NCBI GenBank assembly: GCA_963931865.1
Contig: OZ007506.1
Span: forward strand, 9,504,855-9,568,854
DNA: 64,000 nucleotides
Origin: Axinella damicornis
Taxonomy: Eukaryota; Porifera; Demospongiae; Axinellida; Axinellidae
Direction of reading: 5' to 3'
The translations under genes were made by a program, and so were the position numbers. Below are positions 35,872 to 44,831 of the stretch, in pieces. Position 1 is the stretch's first letter. Each line of letters opens with the position of its first letter. Under the pieces are notes generated by a model that was given only the letters and a program-made list of their open reading frames with translations, did no database searches and was not told the origin of the DNA.

Positions 35872-37474
35872 TCAGCAAATGGTGTTTGATGCGCCCGAAA
35901 TGTGTGAAACTAGTACATGAAAATTATGCTCAGCTGCTACTCTGTATAGGGCTCTAACAAGTGCCACGATGTCTGGGGACTTAGATGAGCCTCTCTCCCA
36001 TGTCTGAACTATAGTTTGGTTGTCACAGTGAAAGAGAATGCGCTTCCCAGACCACTGAGGGCCCCATGCATTACGTGCGACCACAATGGCATAGAGCTCT
36101 TTCCATGCTATAGGTAGGGGGTCCTGGTCTGGTGTCCATCCACTTAGGAACCATTTACCACTCCAGTAGGCTCCATACCCTAAATTGCTAGCATCAGAAT
36201 ACAGTTCCATGTCAATGCTTAAAGTCCACTCGGGTTGGAGCATTAATGAGGAGCCTGACCACTGTGGAAGGAAGTCCAGCCACCAGTCAATGTCTGCCTG
36301 TGCTTCCCTAGTGATACGTATCCTATGGTTGAGACCGGAAACCGTGCAGCTGAGATCGATCAAGTGCCTGAGGAATATGCGGCCTGGGGCAACTACCTTG
36401 CATGCGAAGGAGAGAGCAGTTGCCGTTTGGTGCACTTCTTTTTTGTGCGGAACTGCTGGAGATGTTGCAGAAGTTCTAACTTTCTGTCCGGTGGGAGCCT
36501 GACCTCCATAGTAGAGGAGTCTAGGTCGATTCCCAAGAAAGTAAGGCATGTGGTAGGGCCCTCCTGTTTCTCGGGCTTGAGTGGGGCATTAACACGCTTG
36601 CAGAGTGTTGTCATTGCATTCATGTTGTGTTTGCAGACATTTGAGTTGGCTTTTCCAGCAGTGAAGAAATCATCCAAGAAGTGCAGAATCCACTCAATAC
36701 CGTAGTTATTATGCAGGGCCCATTCAATCGCTTCTGAAATCTGGTTGAAAAGGTATGGGCCGACCTTAGCCCGAAAGGTAGGCACTTATCCACATACATG
36801 TAGTAGAGGCCCTTCCAATAGATACCAAAAAGATGCCAGTCTTGTTTCCGTACAGGAACTTGGCAAAATGCATTCTTTAAGTCTATTTTTCCCATTAAGC
36901 AACCCCTCCCTAGGCGTGTAACAATTTGTATGGCATCGTCTACTGTGCAGTACGATAGTGAGTATGCCTGTGGATCAATAAAGTCATTAACACTTCGTCC
37001 ATGAGGGGAGGACAAGTCATAAATGATCCTATAGCCTCCTCCACGCTTGGGGACCACTCCCAGGCCGGAACATCGGAGATTAGGAAGGGGGTTATCTGTG
37101 TATGGACCTGCTAGTCTACCTGCATCACATTCCCTGCGCAGTGACTCATCTATTACCTGTGGCATGAGGTGTGCAGAAGGTAAGTGTGGGTGTGTATGTG
37201 AAAATTGCGGCCCCTTGTAGCCAACATTGCAGCCATGCGTTAAATCAGTAATGAGCTGCCTAACAAAGGCTTTGTTGGGATGTTGAGCTAGCTCGCGTTC
37301 AAACTCGAACGGTCGTAGGGGTGTGGTTATGGTGTGGAGGCTAATTGGGTGCTCTGCGGCGGCACCCCTTAGCAGGGTGGTTGCCTCCGCAGACACCGCA
37401 TGTGTGAGAGTAGGTACATGCGGGTTTGTTGCAAGCACCTGTGCCATTGTAGTTCCAGCAGACGGGCTTTCCAT
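35872..37474 (-). pseudogene. DIRS reverse transcriptase-RNase H, two frameshifts
   Basis: Three overlapping minus frames form one protein: 37474-36620 (RT front half, with YRIIYDLSSPHG and the catalytic Asp in MGKIDLKNAF), 36785-36393 (palm FLDDFF, replacing YxDD, and thumb) and 36549-35872 (RNase H with YSDASNLGYGAYW, AWKELYAIVVA, HCDNQTIVQTW and VSHISGASN). Shifts near 36780 and 36410 break the frame, and a stop follows where the family has ADALSR. The 5' end overlaps the gag frame by ~130 bp, as is usual in DIRS elements. Confidence 0.88.
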
Positions 37475-38666
37475 TGGTGGTGGATCTGGGAGTTCCGCTT
37501 CCCAGAGGGTTTCTAAGTGCTGTGGTGCTACTGAGTCTAGAAGATCGAAAGGACCAGGGTGCCTGAGGGCATGTATGTGGAAAGTGTGTGGTGCGCCTAC
37601 AGTAGGTGCAGGGCCGCTTACCCAATTCGCCCGGGTGAGCCTGTCTTGTGGCTGAGTCAGAGGTGGAAGCAGGAGGTGTTAGGCACTCTAGCCAAAGGTC
37701 TGTACATATCCTGTCCCACTTGAGCGACCTGTCCGTCGACACGGTGTGACGGAAGCGCTTGTCGTAGTCATACCAGCGATCAATCAGATACTCGTTCGCT
37801 GCATCGGTTATGACCCTCTGGTAAGCTAGCATCTCCAGTGCCCTGCTTGGAAAGTGGGTAGCTAGGACCGCAACATATGCATTCCATGCTTGCATCCATG
37901 CGTGAAAGGTGTCTATAGTGCGCTTAGAATGCTTTCCAGGGTTGGTTACCGTGATTTGTGGGGTTGTCAAGGCTGATGATGTGTCTAGTTGGAGGGTGAC
38001 CGAGTTTGGTTTGGAGAGAGGCACATCCCCAGACGAAAACATATTTTCAGGCAGGAGCTCTTTAAAGTCAATGTACTCACCTTTAAGGATGCGGTTCTGT
38101 AGCTTTGCTGGCACTGGAGGTATAGCTTGGCTTGCTGCAGGAGGCGTTGGGGTATGAGCAGGCCCTGGAGTTGAATCCCTTGGCACCTGGGCAGTGGTGT
38201 CAGAGATATTGTCTTCGTCACTATCTGGTTGTTGCATAACTGGTTGTTGTTGGGAAGTAAGCTGGTGCGTCGTCGCTTGACCTTGTGAGGCGTCAAGCAT
38301 GGCTTGGAAGCGGGTCTCCATGTTGCTTGATTGCTGTGCCAGCATCTCACGTACGGTATCCAAAATAGAGCTGTTGGGGTCAGGCACTGCTGGTGCATGG
38401 TAGTGGTCGTAGAGCCTTCTGGCCCTGTCTGCGACTGTGCCAGAAGTGGTCAGGTGACAACTGTGGAGGTGAAGCTCTAGGACTTGAACTGGGAGCCTTT
38501 TCAGCTGATTGAGGCTCAGTGATGCCACATCTGGGCCTGTGTGAGTTGCTGAGCGCCTCTGCCGCTTGGCTACTGGTGTGTTGGAGGTAGATGTGGGGCG
38601 CTTTTGCTTACGTTTGGGGGGGCATGACGGGTTCTGGGGATGGGATAAGAATGGTGAATATGTGAC
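37341..38666 (-). CDS. DIRS gag-like protein with SAP domain and zinc knuckles
   Basis: Frame open from 38666 to the stop at 37341; no ATG early in the frame, so the true start is a non-ATG codon or an upstream exon. Near the N-terminus LSLNQLKRLPVQVLELHLHS followed by RARRLYDHYH fits a SAP DNA-binding helix pair. The middle is Gln/Pro/Ser rich with an acidic patch. A conserved core follows (FHAWMQAWNAYVAVLATHFP, typical of DIRS gags). The C-terminus has CTYCRRTTHFPHTC and the CCCH/CCHC knuckle CWNYNGTGACNKPACTYSHTC. It would package element RNA. It overlaps the RT frame at its 3' end. Confidence 0.8.
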   Translation of the reverse strand, partial: VTYSPFLSHPQNPSCPPKRKQKRPTSTSNTPVAKRQRRSATHTGPDVASLSLNQLKRLPVQVLELHLHSCHLTTSGTVADRARRLYDHYHAPAVPDPNSSILDTVREMLAQQSSNMETRFQAMLDASQGQATTHQLTSQQQPVMQQPDSDEDNISDTTAQVPRDSTPGPAHTPTPPAASQAIPPVPAKLQNRILKGEYIDFKELLPENMFSSGDVPLSKPNSVTLQLDTSSALTTPQITVTNPGKHSKRTIDTFHAWMQAWNAYVAVLATHFPSRALEMLAYQRVITDAANEYLIDRWYDYDKRFRHTVSTDRSLKWDRICTDLWLECLTPPASTSDSATRQAHPGELGKRPCTYCRRTTHFPHTCPQAPWSFRSSRLSSTTALRNPLGSGTPRSTTNGKPVCWNYNGTGACNKPACTYSHTCGVCGGNHPAKGCRRRAPN

Positions 38667-40048
38667 TTAGAGGAACCTTAGGCTTGGCTTGCCCTGAAGC
38701 TGTGTGCCAAGCTGGCAGGGTTGGTCTTGCTGGCTTGCCTGTGGGCAATCTGGTGACCACAGATGGTGGTGGATGGTCTGATACTCCCAAGCAACCACCC
38801 AGCTACAGGACTCAGCCACACTGTAGCAACCACAATGTAGGCCCTCCTCCTTTCACCTCTGAATGGGAGTTTGTCTAACACCTGTGTATTAACGTTTTAG
38901 GGTCAACTGGGCAGTGCTGAATAGGCCTGAGGGGATTATTCTCAAGAATTTGATGATTATTCTATTCTCCTGTTCTCATCACCTTCAGCTATTATGCTTT
39001 TGATTTTCTACAATTATGCCTTTTTTTCCTGCAATTATGCTCATGCATGCTCAACAAATAGAAAGCGTAACAACACTTTAATACACAAGTAGTACACAAA
39101 CAATGAATAGACAGTCTAAAGCAGAGAGCTAGGACCTGTACAACTGGTGAACTGGTGTCTTGCCCTGAATCTACGTCAACGACAGGCTCGCTGCTACTGC
39201 CAGGCATTGGTTCGTCACACTCCGAGTCCATCATCAAGATACTTGTACTACTTGCGCGCGTATGCATACATGCATATGCACGAGCTCAACGTCACATGCC
39301 AATTATTCCCGTATATCTTTTGATTATTCCCGCATTATTCCCCTATGCCAAAGCAGACTAATAATTCCAAAATTATTCCGAGCATAATTTCCGCAGGCCT
39401 AGTGCTGAAGGCAGCTGGCAGCGGTAATCACAGTAAAAATCATTTTTAGTGGTGGCATGACTAAGTTACTTTCACCAGGATGGTGATACTGAAATGACTA
39501 ACTGTCCCTGGGGGCCTCTGTCCTGTAAAGGGCTGCACTGGATTCCCTGTAACTCCTGGGATTAGCGGAACGGGGGGCTGACTGCTACGTACATGGTTAC
39601 TACCAACTGGCCTTATCGCTGTCTGTACGTGCTTCAACTCGTGAACGTTTGCTGTAACCACGGTGGTGGGGTATAGAACAAAGTACGTATAAGCTATTGC
39701 TCCCCCCTGGCACACTGGCTTTTATCTAGCTTTCCAGATGGCCTACGATATGTATGATAACCAACTGGGTACACTGTAATTGGTCGTCATCTAGCCTTCT
39801 CCCTGAGGCTTACTTGACATGTACCTAATTCACTTAAGATGCTCGAAATTGTTGTCTCCCCAAGGTCTCCTGGGTGCGGGGAGGAGAGTAAAAGGCTTCA
39901 AGCAAAGCTGTTCCCTGATATGTATCTCTGGTGACGTTGTATTGATAAGTCCCGCTTTTCGCCACTTTATACTTGCACCCCAGGGAATGGGAACAACGGA
40001 TCCCCACATGATGTGTCGGTAAATGCTAGTGCAGTCCCTGGCACTCCG

Positions 40049-40051
<3 letters not shown>

Positions 40052-40089
<38 letters not shown>
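40052..40089 (+). repeat. 38-bp poly(G) run
   Basis: The longest uninterrupted homopolymer in the window. Confidence 0.95.
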
Positions 40090-40091
<2 letters not shown>

Positions 40092-40289
40092 TCAATTCGG
40101 AGGCTGGCTATTTAAGTGTCCCTGGCACTCAAAGGAAGGTTGAATGGTCAGCAGTTCCCCTGACACTGCAGGGCATTGTTGACAATCATTTACGCTAGGA
40201 GTCTCTGGCGCTCCAGAGAGCTGGGAGGTGGTGTTTGCCCTGGCACACAGGAGATATATTCACTCCTGGTACTCCAGGAGACACATTTG

Positions 40290-40720
40290 CTTCTGCCCAA
40301 CATTGTGGACCTTTGATTAATGCACTTGACCAACGCTGTGGACATTTACATGTACTTGCCCAACACTGGGGGCATTGATAGATATACTTGCCCGACACTG
40401 TGGAGATTGATAAATGCCAACGCTGTGGACATTGGTAAAGGTACTTGCCCATGGCCAACACTGTGGACATTGATAGGTGTACTTGGACCTAGTACTTGCC
40501 CAATTAATACTACTGTACTTGCCCAACACTGTGGACATAGATAAATGTACTTGCCCAACACTGTGGACATTGATGAAAGTACTTGCCCGTCGCTGCGGAC
40601 GTTGGTAAATGTACTTGCCCCAACACTGTGGACACAGATGAGTATTGTGTCCAACACTTTGGACATTCCGAAAAATTTTTATCTGTGTGCCCAACACTGT
40701 GGACATTCCATAAATGCACC
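40290..40720. repeat. 32-bp minisatellite, about 13 diverged copies
   Basis: Unit GTACTTGCCCAACACTGTGG plus 12 bases; clean 32-bp spacing at 40520-40640, with deletions elsewhere. The minus-strand open frames here (CPQCWASTF...) are repeat shadows. Confidence 0.9.
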
Positions 40721-40845
40721 TCCCCCAAGCAACGTACAATGAGATATCGACTGACTGTATATGGGTGCCTCACATGATTGCTGCTGACGGTGTGGCTGCA
40801 ATTCCAGTGACTCGGAGAGGGATTTGTGCCGTGTCCGCCGTATGT

Positions 40846-41070
40846 AGAAGGACTCTTTTAGGGGTTTCCAACCTTCAGTAGCTATGTGTTGCAATGACTG
40901 AATAGTCACTACTCAACTCTTATCTACTCACACATGCCAACCACAAAGGAAGCCACATGTATGAGAAACTGACCACAGCAGAAGCTGGCAACATATTTGC
41001 CAGCTTCCTGTAGCAACTAATGGGCATGCCAGTGTGTTAACTCCACTAGTGCCCAAACCTGTCTAATAAA
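40846..41070. repeat. Repeat A, copy 1
   Basis: Direct repeat of 33303-33534, at the 5' end of the DIRS element. Confidence 0.9.
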
Positions 41071-42323
41071 GTGATCGAACGTCAGCGCTAGAGCTGTTAC
41101 TAGTCTGCTAGCTCTGCATACTTCTTGTATATCCTATACTTAGAGAATGTCATATGCGTACGGACCTTGTCCCCCCCCCCTCCCCCCATCTTGAACAATG
41201 TGTGGGAATAGTATTTCTAATACACCTATCAGACTATAGCTGGCTGACTTCTATACTAAATGTTTTGCTAGTTTATGTTTGCACGCCCTTGACTTATAGT
41301 ACATAACATGCTCTTGCAAGGTGATATCAAAGGGGGCTCTTACCTTTCGCACATATACTGATTAACTATTTCTTTCTCTTCAAATTCTCTAATACAGCTA
41401 CTCAGTGTAGTCCCCTGCAGAGTAGTGAATTCTACAATCAAGTACCTGTATTACGTACACATGAATTAGCACACTTGCCTTCAAGTCTAGTTCCAGAACA
41501 GCATGCTGTTCCGTCCTCATAGATTTGTGGTGGCACTGTCGACACATGACTATAGGGTGTACATCAATACGAGAGACGTAATTCATAGGCTCTCCTGAAA
41601 CTATGATGCTAAAGTGAATGGGAAACCCTTCTATTATGACAACAGCTACAATCACAGTGTCATTCTGTTACATGTCACTACTTTCATGATAATGAAGAAT
41701 GCATGCATAAAGACAAGGAACTAAAAGTACACGAGACATGCATCAGAATAACATAGGGTGGACTATGTAGACTATGGTGGCATAAACTAGCCACAAACGG
41801 GGAAGTGTATGTGACCATGCAGGATAGCAGCAAATGCATATCACACTCAAGTGTTTAGCATCATGCACATAAGAATCAATATACCCCACCTACTATATAG
41901 TAATGCCATAGAAGGGGACGGTGGTTATGAGTCATATTTCCCTCCCTCAGGGTAACTACACAGGACGGTTATGATCATATTTCCCTCCCTGTGGAAATTG
42001 AACGTGCGTGCGCAAACTGTTGATAGCGCAATGCCGATTTGAAGTTCAAGGTTCAAATAGCTATAGAGTACTAGGTGATATGATGCGACGAAGCTCAAAG
42101 GAGGATGTAACGAGCGACCTTGCCAGTTTGTGAAGAGGTTAGAAGTCATTGGAAAGTTCGTCGTCATTCACAATCTCTGAAAAATGGGGAGGGACTGTGA
42201 GCGAGGCAGGGCTAGGACCAGCAACAGAGCTGGAGGTGGAGCTTTCACCAAGGGCGGAGTTTCATGCACGTACAGTCAGTCCACTCGCACATGCCAAGGC
42301 AGGAGGGAGAGAAAGAACAGGCC
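41071..42323. other. Intergenic stretch
   Basis: No confident gene apart from the candidate exon at 41479-41630. C-rich run at 41171-41187. Confidence 0.35.
41479..41630 (-). pseudogene. Candidate isolated exon, USP-like zinc-finger strand
   Basis: Acceptor CATAATAG before 41630 and a GC-AG type donor AAGGCAAGT. It reads SRIDVHPIVMCRQCHHKSMR followed by TEQHAVLELDLK, which resembles the CxxC...S...E....L.L segment of ubiquitin-specific proteases (compare the exon at 50780-50853). No flanking USP boxes were found, so it may be a relic. Confidence 0.25.
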
Positions 42324-42357
42324 ATGGCTGCAGTTTCTCGAATCTATCGTTACCAAG
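42324..42357 (+). CDS. Candidate first coding exon of a host gene
   Basis: ATG in strong context (GGCCATGG), 11 codons MAAVSRIYRYQ, then CAAGGTAGCC as donor. A MITE inserted exactly here: its 9-bp duplication GTAGCCTTT includes the donor bases. No downstream exon was assigned with confidence. Confidence 0.25.
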
Positions 42358-42366
42358 GTAGCCTTT
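42358..42366 (+). repeat. Target-site duplication of the 708-bp element, left
   Basis: GTAGCCTTT, identical to 43075-43083. Confidence 0.8.
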
Positions 42367-43074
42367 TAGTCTCGTGCCCCCCGAGGAGAGAGACGGTCTG
42401 GTGAACGAAGTCGAATTTCTTGGGCTTATTACCGGAATGCGGTAAGGACCAATGAGATCGCGAGATTGTTAATAATTATGTAGTAATCACTTTGAATACT
42501 CATAAGCATGGAGAAGACAACAGCCAAGAGCCTTTGCCAGGCCAGTTTGCCCTTAGCGCTGACTATGTAAGGCAACGCTACGTCGTGGCGACAACTTCTG
42601 AAGACTTTTGCGCTCGATTGTGCGCCCTGTGACATCGCTTATGAAGGATCAAGTTGAGAGGTTTGGAAGCGAGGTCAGCAAAGGGATCAAGTACAACGAA
42701 GGGGCCCCTCTACGTGCAAGCTAATGCTGGCCTTAGCCCCAAGGGGCCGTTCTCGCATTTGACCCCAGTAAAGTGCCTGAAAGGACTGCCAAACGAACGG
42801 GAAGCAGATTCCATAGACGGCGAAGGATGCTTCAAAAATCTTCTATGGGCCATGGGTGAGCAGCAAAAGGTTAGTACACCTTCTCTCCCAATATGAATAG
42901 CCATGATCGCGCTTGGTCGACACGGGAGCCTTCAGCAGACGCTTTCGCAGGCACTTAACACCATGAGATTATACAATGATTACACATTCCGTAGTATGCT
43001 TCAAGCCCAAGAAATTAGACTTCGTTCACCAGACAGTCTCTCCCCTCGGGGGGTGTGGTCTGGGCACGAGACTA
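42367..43074 (+). mobile_element. 708-bp non-autonomous element with 9-bp TSD
   Basis: TIRs TAGTCTCGTGCCC... extend about 65 bp with one gap, flanked by perfect GTAGCCTTT at 42358-42366 and 43075-43083. The interior is not simply repetitive: frames near 42640-42720 (KDQVERFGSEVSKGIKYN) and 42715-42870 (GPFSHLTPVKCLKGLPN... GEGCFKNLLWAMGEQQK, then donor AAGGTTAGT) look exon-like. It may be a Pack-MULE-type element that captured host gene pieces. Function unknown. Confidence 0.75.
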
Positions 43075-43083
43075 GTAGCCTTT
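43075..43083 (+). repeat. Target-site duplication of the 708-bp element, right
   Basis: GTAGCCTTT, identical to 42358-42366. The next foldback element begins at its last base. Confidence 0.8.
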
Positions 43084-43475
43084 AGCCTCGTTCCCAGTCC
43101 CACGCCCAGCTTTTCGTCGCTTGCAGTACGGTAAAGCGGGGAGGGCCTGGTACATTTCCTCATGTGAGTGACGTCAAGGGTAGAAAGGGGTAGAAAGACC
43201 GGAAGTTGAACGTGGGCGTACGTGGTCTCAGAACAGCAAGAAGAGCGAAGGTACCAAGTAAGATACCACGCGTATCTAGCTAGCGGGGGGCGACTGTCAT
43301 ACTCACCGAGCGTTGAACGTGTAGATGGTTGAATAACACGCAAAATGTTGCGTCCTCGTTGTGAAAATTTTATTTTCGATTACGTCATGCTCACGTGAGG
43401 AAATGTACCAGGCCCTCCCCGCTTTACCATACTGCAAGCGACGAAAAGCTGGGCGATGGCCTGGGAACGAGGTTA
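43083..43475. mobile_element. 393-bp foldback MITE
   Basis: Arms TAGCCTCGTTCCCAG... and its inverse, about 85 bp each (both contain GCTTTTCGTCGCTTGCAGTA and CGGGGAGGGCCTGGTACATT in inverse). It abuts the previous element directly; no clear target duplication. Confidence 0.8.
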
Positions 43476-44021
43476 GGCGCTGGCAATGAGATTCAATGGA
43501 CCAATCAGATGCGATATCCAATCGGACTCGGTCGGTTTACGTTGCCATAAATCCCTGGCGACCGGGCTCTAACTATTACATAAACTGCTTGAACCTGGCA
43601 GACGTCAGCAGTATAGCAGTCAAGTACTTCTTGTAGATCATTGTATTCCTTCCCACAGTCCAACTAAGCAAATCTGGGAAAGATGTTTAGCTGGTGTGGC
43701 TCTCACCTTCACATTGTATTTACCTGTGGTATTGATGGAAATCCCTGTGGCTTCTTCAAGTGGAGTGCATGTTCTTGTACATGCTGCCCATCATAGCTGT
43801 ATGGGAATAAGTTGCAAATGTGGTAGCCACATGCTCCCCTATACTACAGCCAGTGCATTAGGCATACTTGTGCTACAGAAGGCTATCTGTGAACTCTAAC
43901 TGTCCCTCCTATATTGGTGGATCTATTGGAGAGCATTACCCAGCTAGTGTTGAAGTTCAGTTGATTCAACTGTAGTCCTAACAATTCTACTAATTACCTG
44001 TTTGAATAGTTCTACTATGTA
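43476..44021. other. Spacer with one exon-like segment
   Basis: After a very good acceptor (ATTCCTTCCCACAG, 43660) a plus frame runs to the stop at 43899: KQIWERCLAGVALTFTLYLP... then a Cys/His-rich stretch. It could be a terminal exon of an unknown host gene with a membrane-like segment; no partner exons were identified. Confidence 0.3.
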
Positions 44022-44134
44022 TTATTGCATGAGTGCAAGGGCTATACGTCGAGTATTGGCATCGAGCCCGAGGGCCGCAGGCCCGAGGGCAAGTGCCAAT
44101 ATTATGACGTATAGCCCGCGCACTCATGCAATAA
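44022..44134. repeat. Foldback hairpin (GC-rich loop)
   Basis: Inverted arms of ~40 bp (TTATTGCATGAGTGCA... GGGCTATACGTC...) around a GAGCCCGAGGGC/GCCCGAGGGC core. No target duplication found. Confidence 0.8.
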
Positions 44135-44492
44135 CTAGTTTGTTGCATGATACTGGCATTGTGGTCAGTGCACTTCTGTCTTACATTTCAGGCCTTTGTA
44201 CAGCTGCTTTGGAGCTACAGGAGCTACACATGGATGCTGTTGGCACTGAATTCCAAGACTGTAATGTACTCAGCAGCCAGAACTCATTCCCTCTTGTGTG
44301 ACCTGTGTTATTGATCATTTTTTCATACAAATAATAGTTAATATGCACAACTGCATGATGCTTGCATATGCATGTAGCTAGCTGCTAAACTCACGGTGTA
44401 GTAGTTTCGAGGCATACTCCACAATGATTCCTCTTAACACTGGAGTGTGGAAAATGCACTGCAACATGGAATTTGCGAAGCAAGTATTGCCT

Positions 44493-44612
44493 TAGTCTCG
44501 GTCCCAGACCCAAACCACCCCAGCACGGATCGCATCTAGTATCCCCGTGCGTGATACTGGAAGCGATCCGCGCTGGGGTTGTTTTGGGTCTGGGGCCGGC
44601 CGGCCGAGACTA
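44493..44612. mobile_element. 120-bp MITE, disrupted target duplication
   Basis: TIRs TAGTCTCGGTCCCAGACCC and TAGTCTCGGCCGGCCGG..., hairpin centre near 44550. The left duplication GTATTGCCT is at 44484-44492. The right copy is split: GTATTG at 44613-44618 and, past the 7.2-kb MULE, the full GTATTGCCT at 51809-51817. This shows the MITE was there first. Confidence 0.85.
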
Positions 44613-44618
44613 GTATTG
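44610..44618 (+). repeat. Target-site duplication of the MULE, left
   Basis: CTAGTATTG, identical to 51806-51814. Confidence 0.9.
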
Positions 44619-44691
44619 GCGATTTTTGGTTTTGGGCGCAGTTTATACGGAAATCCGTGAAACTCCGTGACACGCAACCGACATTAACCCT
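44619..44691 (+). repeat. MULE terminal inverted repeat, left
   Basis: Inverse of 51733-51805; differences cluster around position 41-46 of the repeat. Confidence 0.92.
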
Positions 44692-44831
44692 TTCCACTCT
44701 GAGACTGCATCGAGATGTAAACACACAACACCGAGACGGCGTGCAACAGACAAACAAAGCACTGGCAGAGCGGTACAACAGAACTCTGGCAGAGCCGTAA
44801 GGTAATTCCTAGGCCAATGAATGTTAATGTA

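Larger units (their letters stand above)
38667..40845. other. Upstream region of the DIRS element
   Basis: No confident gene. The minus segment 39230-39140 (MDSECDEPMPGSSSEP...) looks like an acidic N-terminal exon but has no partner. AT-rich TTATTCC/ATTATGC motifs recur at 38990-39390. Confidence 0.3.
33003..41070 (-). mobile_element. DIRS-type tyrosine-recombinase retroelement with split direct repeats
   Basis: Minus-strand order is repeat A (41070-40846), gag, RT-RNase H, tyrosine recombinase, repeat B (34735-34510), repeat A (33534-33303), repeat B (33245-33010). A...ORFs...B-A-B is the split-direct-repeat plan of PAT/Ngaro-like DIRS elements, which integrate by recombination without target duplication. 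The ~1 kb between B1 and A2 is unexpected. The alternative is a full element (34.5-41.07 kb) next to an internally deleted A-B copy (33.0-33.5 kb). The ORFs carry frameshifts and a stop, so this copy is defective. The 2.2 kb between gag and A1 contains a minisatellite and poly(G) and may include later insertions. Confidence 0.65.

Noticed and set aside
40195..40777. Cys/Trp-rich frames (CPQCWAS...) of 85-140 codons
   Set aside because: Shadows of the 32-bp minisatellite; they shift frame between units.
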